From Streptomyces ortus (GTDB lineage: Bacteria > Actinomycetota > Actinomycetes > Streptomycetales > Streptomycetaceae): a DNA stretch of 64,000 nucleotides. The position numbers were made by a program, and so were the translations under genes. Each line of letters starts with the position of its first letter. Positions within the stretch are counted from its first letter, which is position 1. Below, piece after piece: positions 17,371 through 26,006 of the stretch. Under the pieces are notes generated by a model. That model was not told where the DNA came from. It searched no databases and saw only the letters and a program-made list of their open reading frames with translations. Location of the stretch: the NCBI RefSeq assembly GCF_026341275.1, contig NZ_JAIFZO010000002.1, forward strand, positions 4,990,118 to 5,054,117, given 5' to 3'.

Positions 17371-17400
17371 TCATCCGAGGCCAGGGAGCGAGGGGCGGAC

Positions 17401-17793
17401 GTGCCGGAACCGACCATGGTCGCGCCGGACCATTTCCAGTCGTACTCGGTCGTCGGACTGCTCGCCGTCGTCGGCGTGCTGTTCGTCGCCGTCGCCTTCG
17501 GAGCGGGCCGCCTGCTGCGCCCCGTCGTCCCGACCCCCGAGAAGCTCATGACGTACGAGTGCGGAGTCGACCCCGTCGGCGAGGGCTGGGCCCACACCCA
17601 GGTCCGCTACTACGTCTACGCCTTCCTCTACGTGATCTTCGCCGTCGACTCGATCTTCCTCTTCCCCTGGGCGACGGTCTTCGCCGCGCCGGGCTACGGC
17701 GCGGCGACGCTCGTGGAGATGTTCATCTTCCTCGGCTTCCTGGCCGTCGGTCTGCTGTACGCATACAAGAAGGGCGTCCTCACATGGACGTGA
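17401..17793 (+). CDS. nuoA: NADH-quinone oxidoreductase-like subunit A
   Basis: A 130-residue membrane subunit of complex I with three helices (about 16-38, 70-92 and 100-122). The loop KLMTYECGVDPVG holds the conserved ECG of NuoA, next to the quinone channel. GTG 17401 is preceded by a GAGGGG site; ATG 17416 is an alternative. It is the first gene of a ten-gene operon and overlaps nuoB by 10 bp. Confidence 0.93.
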   Translation: MPEPTMVAPDHFQSYSVVGLLAVVGVLFVAVAFGAGRLLRPVVPTPEKLMTYECGVDPVGEGWAHTQVRYYVYAFLYVIFAVDSIFLFPWATVFAAPGYGAATLVEMFIFLGFLAVGLLYAYKKGVLTWT

Positions 17794-18506
17794 CCCCCAA
17801 GGCCGCCTCCGCCGAGTCGGCCCCCTCGGCCCGGCCGACTCCGTCGGTCCCGTCGGCTTCGTCGGCTCCCGAGCCGGTCCTGCTGCCGGAGCCGAAGCGG
17901 CTGGGCGCGCTCGCCCGGCTGGCTCCCGAGCCGATGAAGGTGGTCCTGAACTGGGGCCGCCGCTACTCGCTCTGGGTCTTCAACTTCGGCCTCGCCTGCT
18001 GCGCGATCGAGTTCATCGCGGCGTCGATGGCCCGTCACGACTTCATCCGCCTCGGCGTCATCCCGTTCGCCCCGGGCCCGCGCCAGGCCGACCTGATGGT
18101 GGTCTCCGGCACGGTCACGGACAAGATGGCCCCGGCCGTGAAGCGCCTGTACGAGCAGATGCCCGAACCGAAGTACGTCATCTCCTTCGGCGCCTGCTCG
18201 AACTGCGGCGGCCCGTACTGGGACTCGTACTCCGTGACCAAGGGCGTCGACCAGATCATCCCTGTCGACGTGTACGTCCCGGGCTGCCCGCCCCGCCCGG
18301 AGGCGCTGCTCCAGGGCATCCTCAAGCTCCAGGAGAAGATCGCCCGGGAGTCCCTGGGGGAGCGGTACGCATCCTCCTCCGCCGGCCGTCCCTCCACGGC
18401 CGCGCTGCAGAGCGACCTCGTCCGGCCGCCGGCCACGGGTTCGGCTTCAGCTTCGGCTTCGGCTTCGGACAGGGAAACGGATACGGCCACGGGGGACGCC
18501 CGATGA
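17784..18506 (+). CDS. nuoB: Complex I subunit B with extended tails
   Basis: A 240-residue 20-kDa-type subunit that carries cluster N2, the last iron-sulfur centre before quinone. The cysteines are the pair in GLACCAIEF, FGACSNCGGPY and VPGCPPRPE. The core (about 45-180) is flanked by a Pro/Ser/Ala-rich N-terminal stretch and a C-terminal tail of about 50 residues ending in a run of alternating Ser and Ala. It overlaps nuoA and nuoC, showing coupled translation. Both tails are unusual for the family. Confidence 0.95.
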   Translation: MDVTPKAASAESAPSARPTPSVPSASSAPEPVLLPEPKRLGALARLAPEPMKVVLNWGRRYSLWVFNFGLACCAIEFIAASMARHDFIRLGVIPFAPGPRQADLMVVSGTVTDKMAPAVKRLYEQMPEPKYVISFGACSNCGGPYWDSYSVTKGVDQIIPVDVYVPGCPPRPEALLQGILKLQEKIARESLGERYASSSAGRPSTAALQSDLVRPPATGSASASASASDRETDTATGDAR

Positions 18507-19657
18507 CCGGGACGACCGGATGGCTCCCGGCCCCCGTGGAGGAACTCTTCGGCCCGGACGCCACGGCCGAGGAGTCGTACGAACTGCTGACGGTCGACGT
18601 GCCTCCGGCATCCTGGCTCGCCTCCCTGCAGAACGCGCGCGACGCCCTGGGCTGCACCTACTTCGACTGGCTGAGCGCCGTCGACGAACCCGGCACGGAA
18701 CCGGGCGCGGGCTTCCGCGTCTCGGCCCATGTCGTGGCGCTGGCCCCCGTACGCCGCCTCCTCGTCCGCACGACGGTTCCGCACTCCGCACCCGTCCTCC
18801 CCTCCGCCGTCGAGATCTACGCGGGCGCCGCCTGGCACGAACGCGAGACCCACGAGATGTTCGGTGTCGCCTTCGAGGGCCACCCCGGCCTGGACCCGCT
18901 CCTCCTGCCCGAGGGCTTCGAGGGACACCCCCTGCGCAAGGACTTCGTCCTGGCAGCCCGCGTGGCGAAGGCCTGGCCGGGCGCGAAGGAGCCGGGGGAG
19001 TCGGAGCACGGCGGCCCGAAGCGCCGCCAGATGCTCCCGCCGGGCGTCCCCGACCCGAACGAATGGGGCCCTCTCAAGGGCCAGCTCCCCCCGGCCCCCG
19101 CCCGCCCGGCCCGAGGCGCGGGTCGCGCGGCGGGCGCGAGGGGCGCGGCGGCTGCGGGGGGAGCGGCAGGAACGGCAGGAACGGCAGGAACGGCAGGAAC
19201 GGCAGGAACGGCGGGAGCGGCAGGTGCTTCCGGTGAGCGCCCGCCGCGACGAACCCGCACGGCGGCCGGCGGTTCGGCGAGCCAAGCCCGAACGACGCCA
19301 ACCGCGCCGACCCCGCCAACCGCGCCGACCCCGCCCTCGCCTCCGTCGCCCTCAACGGAGGCGGCCACACCTGCGCCCGAGCCCGCGCCGCCGACACCGC
19401 CGACACCCCCGACACCGCCCACCGAGCCGAAGGCGCCCGCGGAGGCGCGCGGTTCGGACGCTCCGTGGCACCAGGCCCGCCCGGCCTTCGACGAGCCCGC
19501 ACCACCGACGAAGCCCCCCGGAAAACCGTCGCCAGAGCCTGACGGCCCTGACGTCACCGACGGCCCCGGCGGTCCTGACGGCACCGGCGGGCCCGACGCC
19601 ACCGGCGGTCCCGGCGGTCCCGACGATTCCGAAAGCCCCTCAGGAGGCGCGCAGTGA
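18503..19657 (+). CDS. nuoC: Complex I subunit C with a ~185-residue low-complexity extension
   Basis: A 384-residue protein. The first 195 residues form the 30-kDa subunit domain, with HERETHEMFGVAFEGHP and EGFEGHPLRKDF as family signatures. The rest is Ala/Pro/Gly-rich: Gly-Thr-Ala triplets coded by a 9-bp DNA repeat, then PTPP and GGPD runs. Typical NuoC is about 180-240 residues, so the extension is long. The first four bases overlap the nuoB stop, and nuoH starts within its stop codon. In the usual operon nuoD follows nuoC; here it is absent. Confidence 0.93.
   Translation: MTGTTGWLPAPVEELFGPDATAEESYELLTVDVPPASWLASLQNARDALGCTYFDWLSAVDEPGTEPGAGFRVSAHVVALAPVRRLLVRTTVPHSAPVLPSAVEIYAGAAWHERETHEMFGVAFEGHPGLDPLLLPEGFEGHPLRKDFVLAARVAKAWPGAKEPGESEHGGPKRRQMLPPGVPDPNEWGPLKGQLPPAPARPARGAGRAAGARGAAAAGGAAGTAGTAGTAGTAGTAGAAGASGERPPRRTRTAAGGSASQARTTPTAPTPPTAPTPPSPPSPSTEAATPAPEPAPPTPPTPPTPPTEPKAPAEARGSDAPWHQARPAFDEPAPPTKPPGKPSPEPDGPDVTDGPGGPDGTGGPDATGGPGGPDDSESPSGGAQ
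19165..19227 (+). repeat. 9-bp in-frame tandem repeat in nuoC
   Basis: Five exact copies of GGCAGGAAC (19165-19209) plus two degenerate ones (to 19227) encode a Gly-Thr-Ala run. Since the unit is nine bases, copy-number change would keep the frame. Confidence 0.92.
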
Positions 19658-20622
19658 ACGACGCGCTCGACGTCGCCCTGCGACTCCTCGTCGTCTTCGT
19701 CGTGTTCCTGACGTTCCCCCTCCTCGTGGGTCAGGCCGAGCACAAGGTGATGGCCCATATGCAGGGCCGCCTCGGCCCCATGTACGCGGGCGGCTTCCAC
19801 GGGTGGGCCCAACTCGTCGCGGACGGCGTCAAGTTCGCCCAGAAGGAAGACGTGGTCCCGGCCGGCGCGGACCGCCGTATCTTCCAGCTCGCCCCCGCCG
19901 TGGCCCTCCTCCCGTACCTCATGGTCCTCCTCGTCATCCCGATCGGCCCGGGCGCGGGCGCGGTCGGCGAGGTCGTCGACGCGGGCATCTTCTTCGTCCT
20001 CGCCGTGATGGGTGTCAGCGTCCTCGGCTCGCTCATGGCGGGCTGGGCCTCGGCCAACAAGTTCTCCCTCCTCGGCGGCCTGCGCACCGCCGCCCAGCTC
20101 CTCGCCTACGAACTCCCCATGCTGCTGACCGCCGCCTCGGTCGCCATGGCGGCCGGCACGGTCTCCCTGCCCGGCATCGTCGACGCCTTCGAGTGGTGGT
20201 GGCTGCCCTGGCAGATCGTCGGCGCGATCGTCTTCTTCGTGGCGGGCCTCGCCGAACTCCAGCGCCCGCCCTTCGACATGCCGGTCGCCGACTCGGAGAT
20301 CATCTTCGGCGCCTACACCGAGTACACCGGCCTGCGCTTCGCCCTGTTCCTCCTCGCCGAGTACGCCGGGATCGTCGTCCTGTGCGGCCTGACCACCGTG
20401 CTCTTCCTGGGCGGCTGGCACGGCCCGTGGGGCGCGGACGGCCTCGGCTGGGTCTGGACCCTGCTGAAGGCGGCCGTCCTCGCCTTCGTCGTCATCTGGC
20501 TGCGTGTCACCTATCCCCGCCTGCGCGAGGACCAGCTCCAGAAACTCGCCTGGACCCTCCTCGTCCCCCTCTCCCTCGCCCAGATCGCCCTCACCGGCAT
20601 CGTCAAGGTGGTGATCGCGTAA
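19654..20622 (+). CDS. nuoH: Complex I subunit H
   Basis: A 322-residue, eight-helix membrane subunit that forms the quinone entry chamber with NuoB and NuoD. The first-loop signature QGRLGPMYAGGFHGWAQL and the later AELQRPPFDMPVADSE and TEYTGLRF segments match NuoH, although the second loop departs from the usual E-N-R-x-P-F-D-L-x-E-A-E form: alanine replaces one loop acid. GTG 19654 overlaps the nuoC stop as GTGA. The normal binding partner NuoD is not encoded in this operon. Confidence 0.94.
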   Translation: MNDALDVALRLLVVFVVFLTFPLLVGQAEHKVMAHMQGRLGPMYAGGFHGWAQLVADGVKFAQKEDVVPAGADRRIFQLAPAVALLPYLMVLLVIPIGPGAGAVGEVVDAGIFFVLAVMGVSVLGSLMAGWASANKFSLLGGLRTAAQLLAYELPMLLTAASVAMAAGTVSLPGIVDAFEWWWLPWQIVGAIVFFVAGLAELQRPPFDMPVADSEIIFGAYTEYTGLRFALFLLAEYAGIVVLCGLTTVLFLGGWHGPWGADGLGWVWTLLKAAVLAFVVIWLRVTYPRLREDQLQKLAWTLLVPLSLAQIALTGIVKVVIA

Positions 20623-20624
20623 CC

Positions 20625-21248
20625 ATGTCCCCCTTTCCCGGCTCAGGCCTGGCCAAGGGCCTGGCCGTCACCCTGCGCACGATGACGAAGAAGACCGTCA
20701 CCGCGCAGTACCCCGACGCCCAGCCCGAACTCCCGCCCCGCACCCGCGGCGTCATCGGGCTCTTCGAGGAGAACTGCACGGTCTGCATGCTGTGCGCCCG
20801 CGAGTGCCCGGACTGGTGCATCTACATCGACTCCCACAAGGAGACGGTCCCGGCCGCCGCTCCCGGTGGCCGCGAGCGCAGCCGCAACGTCCTCGACCGC
20901 TTCGCCATCGACTTCTCCCTCTGCATGTACTGCGGTATCTGCATCGAGGTCTGCCCGTTCGACGCGCTCTTCTGGTCCCCCGAGTTCGAGTACGCCGAGA
21001 CCGACATCCACGAACTCACCCACGAACGCGACAAGCTCCGCGACTGGATGTGGACCGTCCCGGCCCCGCCGGCCCTCGACCCCGGCGCCGAGGAGCCCAA
21101 GGAGATCGCCGCCGCCCGCAAGACCGCCGAAAAACTCGCCACGGCCCAGGCCCAGGCAGAGGCGGAGGCGGAAGCAGCGGCGCAGGCGCCGGCCGGAACC
21201 GCTGCTGCCCCCGAGCCCACCGACCCGCCGCGGGGAGGCGCCTCGTGA
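20625..21248 (+). CDS. nuoI: Complex I subunit I, 8Fe-8S ferredoxin-like
   Basis: A 207-residue subunit with two 4Fe-4S motifs, CTVCMLCARECP (about 51-62) and CMYCGICIEVCP (about 100-111), holding clusters N6a and N6b. In full complex I it takes electrons from NuoG and hands them to NuoB. With no NuoG here, a ferredoxin could be the donor. The C-terminal 50 residues are an Ala/Glu/Gln repeat tail. It starts three bases after the nuoH stop. Confidence 0.95.
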   Translation: MSPFPGSGLAKGLAVTLRTMTKKTVTAQYPDAQPELPPRTRGVIGLFEENCTVCMLCARECPDWCIYIDSHKETVPAAAPGGRERSRNVLDRFAIDFSLCMYCGICIEVCPFDALFWSPEFEYAETDIHELTHERDKLRDWMWTVPAPPALDPGAEEPKEIAAARKTAEKLATAQAQAEAEAEAAAQAPAGTAAAPEPTDPPRGGAS

Positions 21249-21994
21249 CTCCCGCCGCGGCCACCGTCTCGGCGGCGCGGGCCACGACCGCCGCCGCCGA
21301 GACCCACGGCTTCCTCTCCCCGACGGGCGTCGAGATCGCCTTCCTCCTGGTCGGCCTGGTCACCTTCGGCGCCGCCGTCGTCACGGTCACCACGAAGCAA
21401 CTGGTGCACGCCGCCCTGTGGCTGGTCGTCGCCCTCGGCGGCCTCGCCGTCGAATACCTCCTCCTCACGGCCGAGTTCATCGCCTGGGTGCAGGTCCTCA
21501 TCTACGTCGGTTCCGTCGTCGTCCTCCTCCTCTTCGGTCTGATGCTCACCAAGGCCCCCATCGGCCGCTCCCCGGACGCCGACTCCGGCAACCGCTGGGT
21601 CGCCCTCACCGTCGCGGTCGCCGCTGCAGCCGCCCTCGTCTGGGTGGTCGTCGACGCCTTCCGGACGACCTGGATCGACCTGGACGGCGCCGCCGTCGGC
21701 TCCACCGCGGTCACCGGCGCGAGCCTCTTCCAGAGCTGGGTGCTCCCCTTCGAGGCGCTCTCGGTCCTGCTGCTCGCCGCGCTGGTCGGCGCGATCGTCC
21801 TCTCCCGCAAGGCGAAGACGAAGGCCGTGGCGAAGGAGACGGGCGGACGAACGACCGCCACGACCCCTCCGCGCCCGCCGAGCCCCCGAAGCGACGCGAC
21901 CCGCAGCGACACGGCCCGGAGTGACGTGACCCGGAGCGAGGCCGCACGGAGCACCGCCACCCAGGGCGACAGCGACAAGGAAGGTGCCCGCTGA
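21245..21994 (+). CDS. nuoJ: Complex I subunit J with an Arg-Ser-Asp repeat tail
   Basis: A 249-residue membrane subunit with five helices; the conserved third-helix region is EYLLLTAEFIAWVQVLIYVGSVVVL. The C-terminal 50 residues are hydrophilic and repeat R-S-D/E-x-x about five times. GTG 21245 overlaps the nuoI stop by four bases. Its own stop overlaps nuoK by one base (TGATG). Confidence 0.93.
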   Translation: MTPAAATVSAARATTAAAETHGFLSPTGVEIAFLLVGLVTFGAAVVTVTTKQLVHAALWLVVALGGLAVEYLLLTAEFIAWVQVLIYVGSVVVLLLFGLMLTKAPIGRSPDADSGNRWVALTVAVAAAAALVWVVVDAFRTTWIDLDGAAVGSTAVTGASLFQSWVLPFEALSVLLLAALVGAIVLSRKAKTKAVAKETGGRTTATTPPRPPSPRSDATRSDTARSDVTRSEAARSTATQGDSDKEGAR

Positions 21995-22395
21995 TGCACC
22001 TCGCCTACCCGGCCGTACTCTCCGCCCTCCTCTTCTGCACCGGCCTCTACGGAGTCCTCGCCCGCCGCAACGCGATCCTGGTCCTGATGTCGGTCGAGCT
22101 GATGCTCAACGCCGTCAACCTCAACCTCGTCGCCTTCGACGTCTGGCTCAGCAAGACCGCCCAGGACACCCTGCACTCCGGCCAGGCACTGACCCTGTTC
22201 ACCATCGCCATCGCCGCCGCCGAGATCGGCATCGGCCTGGCGATCGTCCTCGCCGTCCACCGCAACCGCGGCACCGCGGACATCGACAGGCTCCGCGACA
22301 CCGCCGAGCCCGGCGACGACGACCCCGACGACCACTCCGACGGCTCCGAGACCGCCCGGAGCGAACCGGCCGAGAAGGCTGAGGCCACCGCGTGA
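21994..22395 (+). CDS. nuoK: Complex I subunit K with an acidic tail
   Basis: A 133-residue protein. The first 95 residues form three helices with the proton-path glutamates in MSVELMLNAVNL and AAAEIGIGLAI. The remaining 38 residues are rich in Asp and Glu, against a usual family length near 100. Starts and stops overlap both neighbours. Confidence 0.94.
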   Translation: MHLAYPAVLSALLFCTGLYGVLARRNAILVLMSVELMLNAVNLNLVAFDVWLSKTAQDTLHSGQALTLFTIAIAAAEIGIGLAIVLAVHRNRGTADIDRLRDTAEPGDDDPDDHSDGSETARSEPAEKAEATA

Positions 22396-24386
22396 CCACG
22401 ACCACCCTCGCCGTCCTCGTCCCCCTCCTCCCCTTCCTGGGCGCCGCGGCCGGCCTGCTCCTGGGCCGCACGGCCCCCGGCTTCACCCGTCCCCTCGCCG
22501 TCCTGCCCTCCGTCGCCGCCCTCGCACTCGCCGTGGTCGTCGCCGTACGCCAGGGCGGCGGACAGGCCGTGGACGCGGCGACCGAGCTCACCCCGACCGG
22601 TTCGGTCCCCGTCGAACTCGCCCTGCACATCGACGGCTTCGCCGCCCTCGTCGCGATCCTCGTCGGCCTGGTCGCGACCTGCGTGCAGATCTACTCGACG
22701 GGCTACCTGCGCAACGACCCGCGCTACTCCTCGTACGCCGCTCTCGTCTCCCTCTTCACCTCCGCCATGCTGCTCGTCGTCTACTCCGGCGACCTGATGG
22801 TGCTGCTGGTCGGCTGGGAGATCATGGGCATCTGCTCGTACTTCCTCGTGGGCCACTACTGGGAGACCCCGGAAGCACGCGCCGCCTCCATCAAGGCCTT
22901 CCTCGTCACCAAACTCGGCGACGTCCCCTTCCTGATCGGCCTGTTCGCGCTCGCGGCCGACACCGGTTCGTTCCGCATCACGAAGATCCTCGGCAACGTC
23001 GCGAGCGGCGGACTCGACCACCCCACGCTCATCGCGCTGCTGCTCCTCGCCGGCGTGGCGGGCAAGTCGGCGCAGTTCCCGCTCCACACCTGGCTCCCCG
23101 ACGCGATGGCGGGTCCCACGCCCGTCTCCGCGCTGATCCACGCCGCGACGATGGTCGCCGCCGGTGTCTACTTCATCGCCCGGCTCCTCCCGGTCTTCGC
23201 CGCCTCCGCCGCCGCGCTGGTCGTCCTCGCCGTCATGGCCGCCGTGACGATGGCCGGCTCGGCCCTCGCCGCCCTCGCCCAGGACGACATCAAGCGGGTC
23301 CTCGCGTACTCGACGATCGGCCAGCTCGGCTACATGACCGGCGCCCTCGCCGTCGGCGACCGCGGTGCCGCCGTCTTCCACCTCCTCGCCCACGGCGCCT
23401 TCAAGGCGCTCCTGTTCCTCGCGGCCGGCGTGATCATCCACGCCGCCGGCACCAACTCCCTGGCCGCCATGTCCCGGATGAGGGACCTGCGCGCCCGCGT
23501 CCCCGACGCCTACTGGACGATGACCGTGGCGCTCCTCGCACTCGCCGCGATCCCGCCCTTCAGCGGCTTCTTCTCCAAGGAGTCCGTCCTCGGAGCCGCC
23601 GAGCACGCCGCCGTCGGCCACGCCGAGAGCGTCCCCGGAGCCGCGGGCTGGATCGTCCTCGTCTCCGGCCTGGTGACCGCGCTGCTCACCGCCGCCTACG
23701 CGATGCGCCTGTGGCTGCTCGCCTTCCACGGCCACGGCACCGAGGCCCCCGACCACGGCAAGCGGCCCGTGACCATGAACTCCGTGCTGTGGCTGCTCGC
23801 CCTCCCCTCACTCGCCTTCGGACTCGCCACCGGACTGCTGCCCGACTGGTTCGACGGCCGGAGCCTCACCCCGACCCTCACCACCGCCGTCCTCGGGACG
23901 GGGGTCGCCCTGGTCGGCGGCATCGTCACCTACGGCGCGTGGCGGCACACCACCGCCATGGCCGGCCGTGTCCCGCTCGGCGCGGTCGCGGCCCACCCGG
24001 ACGCCGACGGCGGCCTGGTCGAGGCCGAGGCCATCGCCAGCCACACACCCGCGTACGGGGACGTGGCCTCGGCGCCCGACCCGGCGGATCCCGGACGCCT
24101 GCTGCTCGGCCCGTTGCACCGCCACGCGGCCGTCGGCTTCCACCTCGACGCGGTGTACGCGGCGCTCTTCGTCCGCCCGGTCCAGGCCGCGGCCACCCTC
24201 GTCCGGTTCCTCGACCGCGAGGTCGTCGACACCTACGTGCGCGGCGCGGGCGCCGTGCCCCGCTGGCTGGGCGCTGCCGTGCGGCGCTCCCAGACCGGCA
24301 ATCTGCAGACCTATGTGAGCGCGCTGCTCGCCGGCACCGTCGTCCTGGTGGTCGCCGCCCTCCTCGTCGCCACCGCGGGAGCGTGA
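22392..24386 (+). CDS. nuoL: Complex I subunit L (antiporter-like)
   Basis: A 664-residue proton-pumping subunit with about 16 helices and the long lateral helix at the C end. The pump residues are present: the glutamate of GWEIMGICSYFLVG and the lysine of AGKSAQFPLHTWLPDAM, followed by PTPVSALIHAATMV. Its start overlaps nuoK as GTGA. Retention of these residues argues that proton pumping is under selection. Confidence 0.96.
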   Translation: MTTTTLAVLVPLLPFLGAAAGLLLGRTAPGFTRPLAVLPSVAALALAVVVAVRQGGGQAVDAATELTPTGSVPVELALHIDGFAALVAILVGLVATCVQIYSTGYLRNDPRYSSYAALVSLFTSAMLLVVYSGDLMVLLVGWEIMGICSYFLVGHYWETPEARAASIKAFLVTKLGDVPFLIGLFALAADTGSFRITKILGNVASGGLDHPTLIALLLLAGVAGKSAQFPLHTWLPDAMAGPTPVSALIHAATMVAAGVYFIARLLPVFAASAAALVVLAVMAAVTMAGSALAALAQDDIKRVLAYSTIGQLGYMTGALAVGDRGAAVFHLLAHGAFKALLFLAAGVIIHAAGTNSLAAMSRMRDLRARVPDAYWTMTVALLALAAIPPFSGFFSKESVLGAAEHAAVGHAESVPGAAGWIVLVSGLVTALLTAAYAMRLWLLAFHGHGTEAPDHGKRPVTMNSVLWLLALPSLAFGLATGLLPDWFDGRSLTPTLTTAVLGTGVALVGGIVTYGAWRHTTAMAGRVPLGAVAAHPDADGGLVEAEAIASHTPAYGDVASAPDPADPGRLLLGPLHRHAAVGFHLDAVYAALFVRPVQAAATLVRFLDREVVDTYVRGAGAVPRWLGAAVRRSQTGNLQTYVSALLAGTVVLVVAALLVATAGA

Positions 24387-24392
24387 GCAGGC

Positions 24393-26006
24393 GTGATCGA
24401 TATCAACGAGTCCGTGATGCAGTTTCTTCTGGCGTTCATGGTCGTCGCCCCGCTCATCGGGGCCGTCGCGGCTCTCCTGCCGGCCCCGCCCGGGCTGAAG
24501 GGGAAGTCGCCCGAGCAGGCCGTACTGCGGCACGGCACGACCGTCACCGGCGCCGTACTCATCGCCGCGATCGTCCTGGCGCTCGGCTTCGACCACGACA
24601 CTCCGGTCAAGGCACAGCGGATGCAGGCCACGACGGACATCAGCTGGATCCCCGCACTCGACGTGCGGATCCACCTCGGCATCGACGGCATCTCCCTCCC
24701 CCTCCTCGTGCTGACCGCGCTGCTGACCTTCCTGTGCGCGCTGTACTCCTACTTCAAAATGCCGTCGGGCCCGTCCCCGAAGGCATTCGTGGCGCTCGTG
24801 CTCGTGCTGGAGTCCGGCACCCTCGCGACCTTCGCCGTCCTCGACCTGCTGCTGTTCTTCCTCGCGTTCGAGATGGTGCTCATCCCGATGTACTTCCTCA
24901 TCGCCCGCTGGGGCGGTGAGCAACGAACCCAGGCCGCTTGGAAGTTCATCCTCTACACACTGCTCGGTTCCGTGATCATGCTGCTGGGCCTGCTCCTGAT
25001 CGGAATCAGGGCGGGCACTTTCGACATGGTGGCACTCGCCACTGACAATCACCCCGCGCTGACCCCATCGGTGCAGGTCATCGCCGTTCTGGCGATCGGG
25101 ATCGGGCTCGCGGTCAAGACACCGATGTGGCCGCTCCACAGCTGGCTGCCGGACGCGCACACCGCCGCCCCGACCGTCGGTTCGGTCCTGCTGGCCGGAG
25201 TCCTGCTGAAGATGGGCACGTACGGGTTCGTCCGGATCCTGCTGCCGATCACGCCGGACGGCATGAACACCTTCGCCCCGTATCTCGCGGCCTTCGCGGT
25301 CGTCGGGATCATCTACGGTTCGCTGGCCTGCCTGGCGCTCGCCAGGCGGGGCGCGAAGGGCGACCTCAAACGCCTCATCGCGTACTCCTCGGTCGGCCAC
25401 ATGGGCTTCGTGCTCCTCGGCATCGCGTCGATGACGCCGACCGGCGTGAACGGCGCGCTGTTCGCAAACATCGCCCACGGCCTCATCACCGGCCTGCTCT
25501 TCTTCCTCGTCGGGGCGCTCAAGGACCGCACGGGCACCACCGACCTCGACACCCTCGCCCGGACGAACGGGGCGGCGCTCTACGGCAGGGCCCCGCGCCT
25601 CGGCGGCCTGCTCGCCTTCGCCGCCGTCGCCTCGCTCGGGCTGCCAGGCCTCGCCGGGTTCTGGGGCGAGATGCTCGCGCTGTTCGGCGCGTTCGACCCG
25701 GCGGACGGTCTCAGCAGGCCCGCGTTCCTGACGTTCATGGCGATCGCCGCGTTCGGCACCCTGCTCACGGCCGCGTACATGCTCGTCGTGGTCCGCCGGG
25801 TCTGCATGGGCGACACCTCGCAGCACTCGGAGCACGCGCAGGGCTCACCGGGGGAGAGCCCGGAGCTGGCCGACGTCCGGACGTACGAGTTCGCCGCCTG
25901 GACCCCGCTCGTCGTCCTCACCGTCGTCGCCGGGCTCTGGCCCAAGGCCCTCCTCGGCCTGACCGACCCGGCCGTGCAGCAGCTCCTCTCAGGAGGCACC
26001 CGATGA
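24393..26006 (+). CDS. nuoM: Complex I subunit M (antiporter-like)
   Basis: A 537-residue antiporter-like subunit with about 14 helices. The key glutamate is in AFEMVLIPMYFLIARWGG and the key lysine in AVKTPMWPLHSWLPDAH, followed by APTVGSVLLAGVLLKMGTYG. GTG 24393 follows nuoL by six bases. The stop overlaps nuoN. Confidence 0.96.
   Translation: MIDINESVMQFLLAFMVVAPLIGAVAALLPAPPGLKGKSPEQAVLRHGTTVTGAVLIAAIVLALGFDHDTPVKAQRMQATTDISWIPALDVRIHLGIDGISLPLLVLTALLTFLCALYSYFKMPSGPSPKAFVALVLVLESGTLATFAVLDLLLFFLAFEMVLIPMYFLIARWGGEQRTQAAWKFILYTLLGSVIMLLGLLLIGIRAGTFDMVALATDNHPALTPSVQVIAVLAIGIGLAVKTPMWPLHSWLPDAHTAAPTVGSVLLAGVLLKMGTYGFVRILLPITPDGMNTFAPYLAAFAVVGIIYGSLACLALARRGAKGDLKRLIAYSSVGHMGFVLLGIASMTPTGVNGALFANIAHGLITGLLFFLVGALKDRTGTTDLDTLARTNGAALYGRAPRLGGLLAFAAVASLGLPGLAGFWGEMLALFGAFDPADGLSRPAFLTFMAIAAFGTLLTAAYMLVVVRRVCMGDTSQHSEHAQGSPGESPELADVRTYEFAAWTPLVVLTVVAGLWPKALLGLTDPAVQQLLSGGTR

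Noticed and set aside
18729..20624. Arg/Pro-rich frame running through nuoC and nuoH into nuoI
   Set aside because: Only the part from ATG 20625 is nuoI. The upstream part is an out-of-frame reading of nuoC and nuoH, not a fusion or frameshift.
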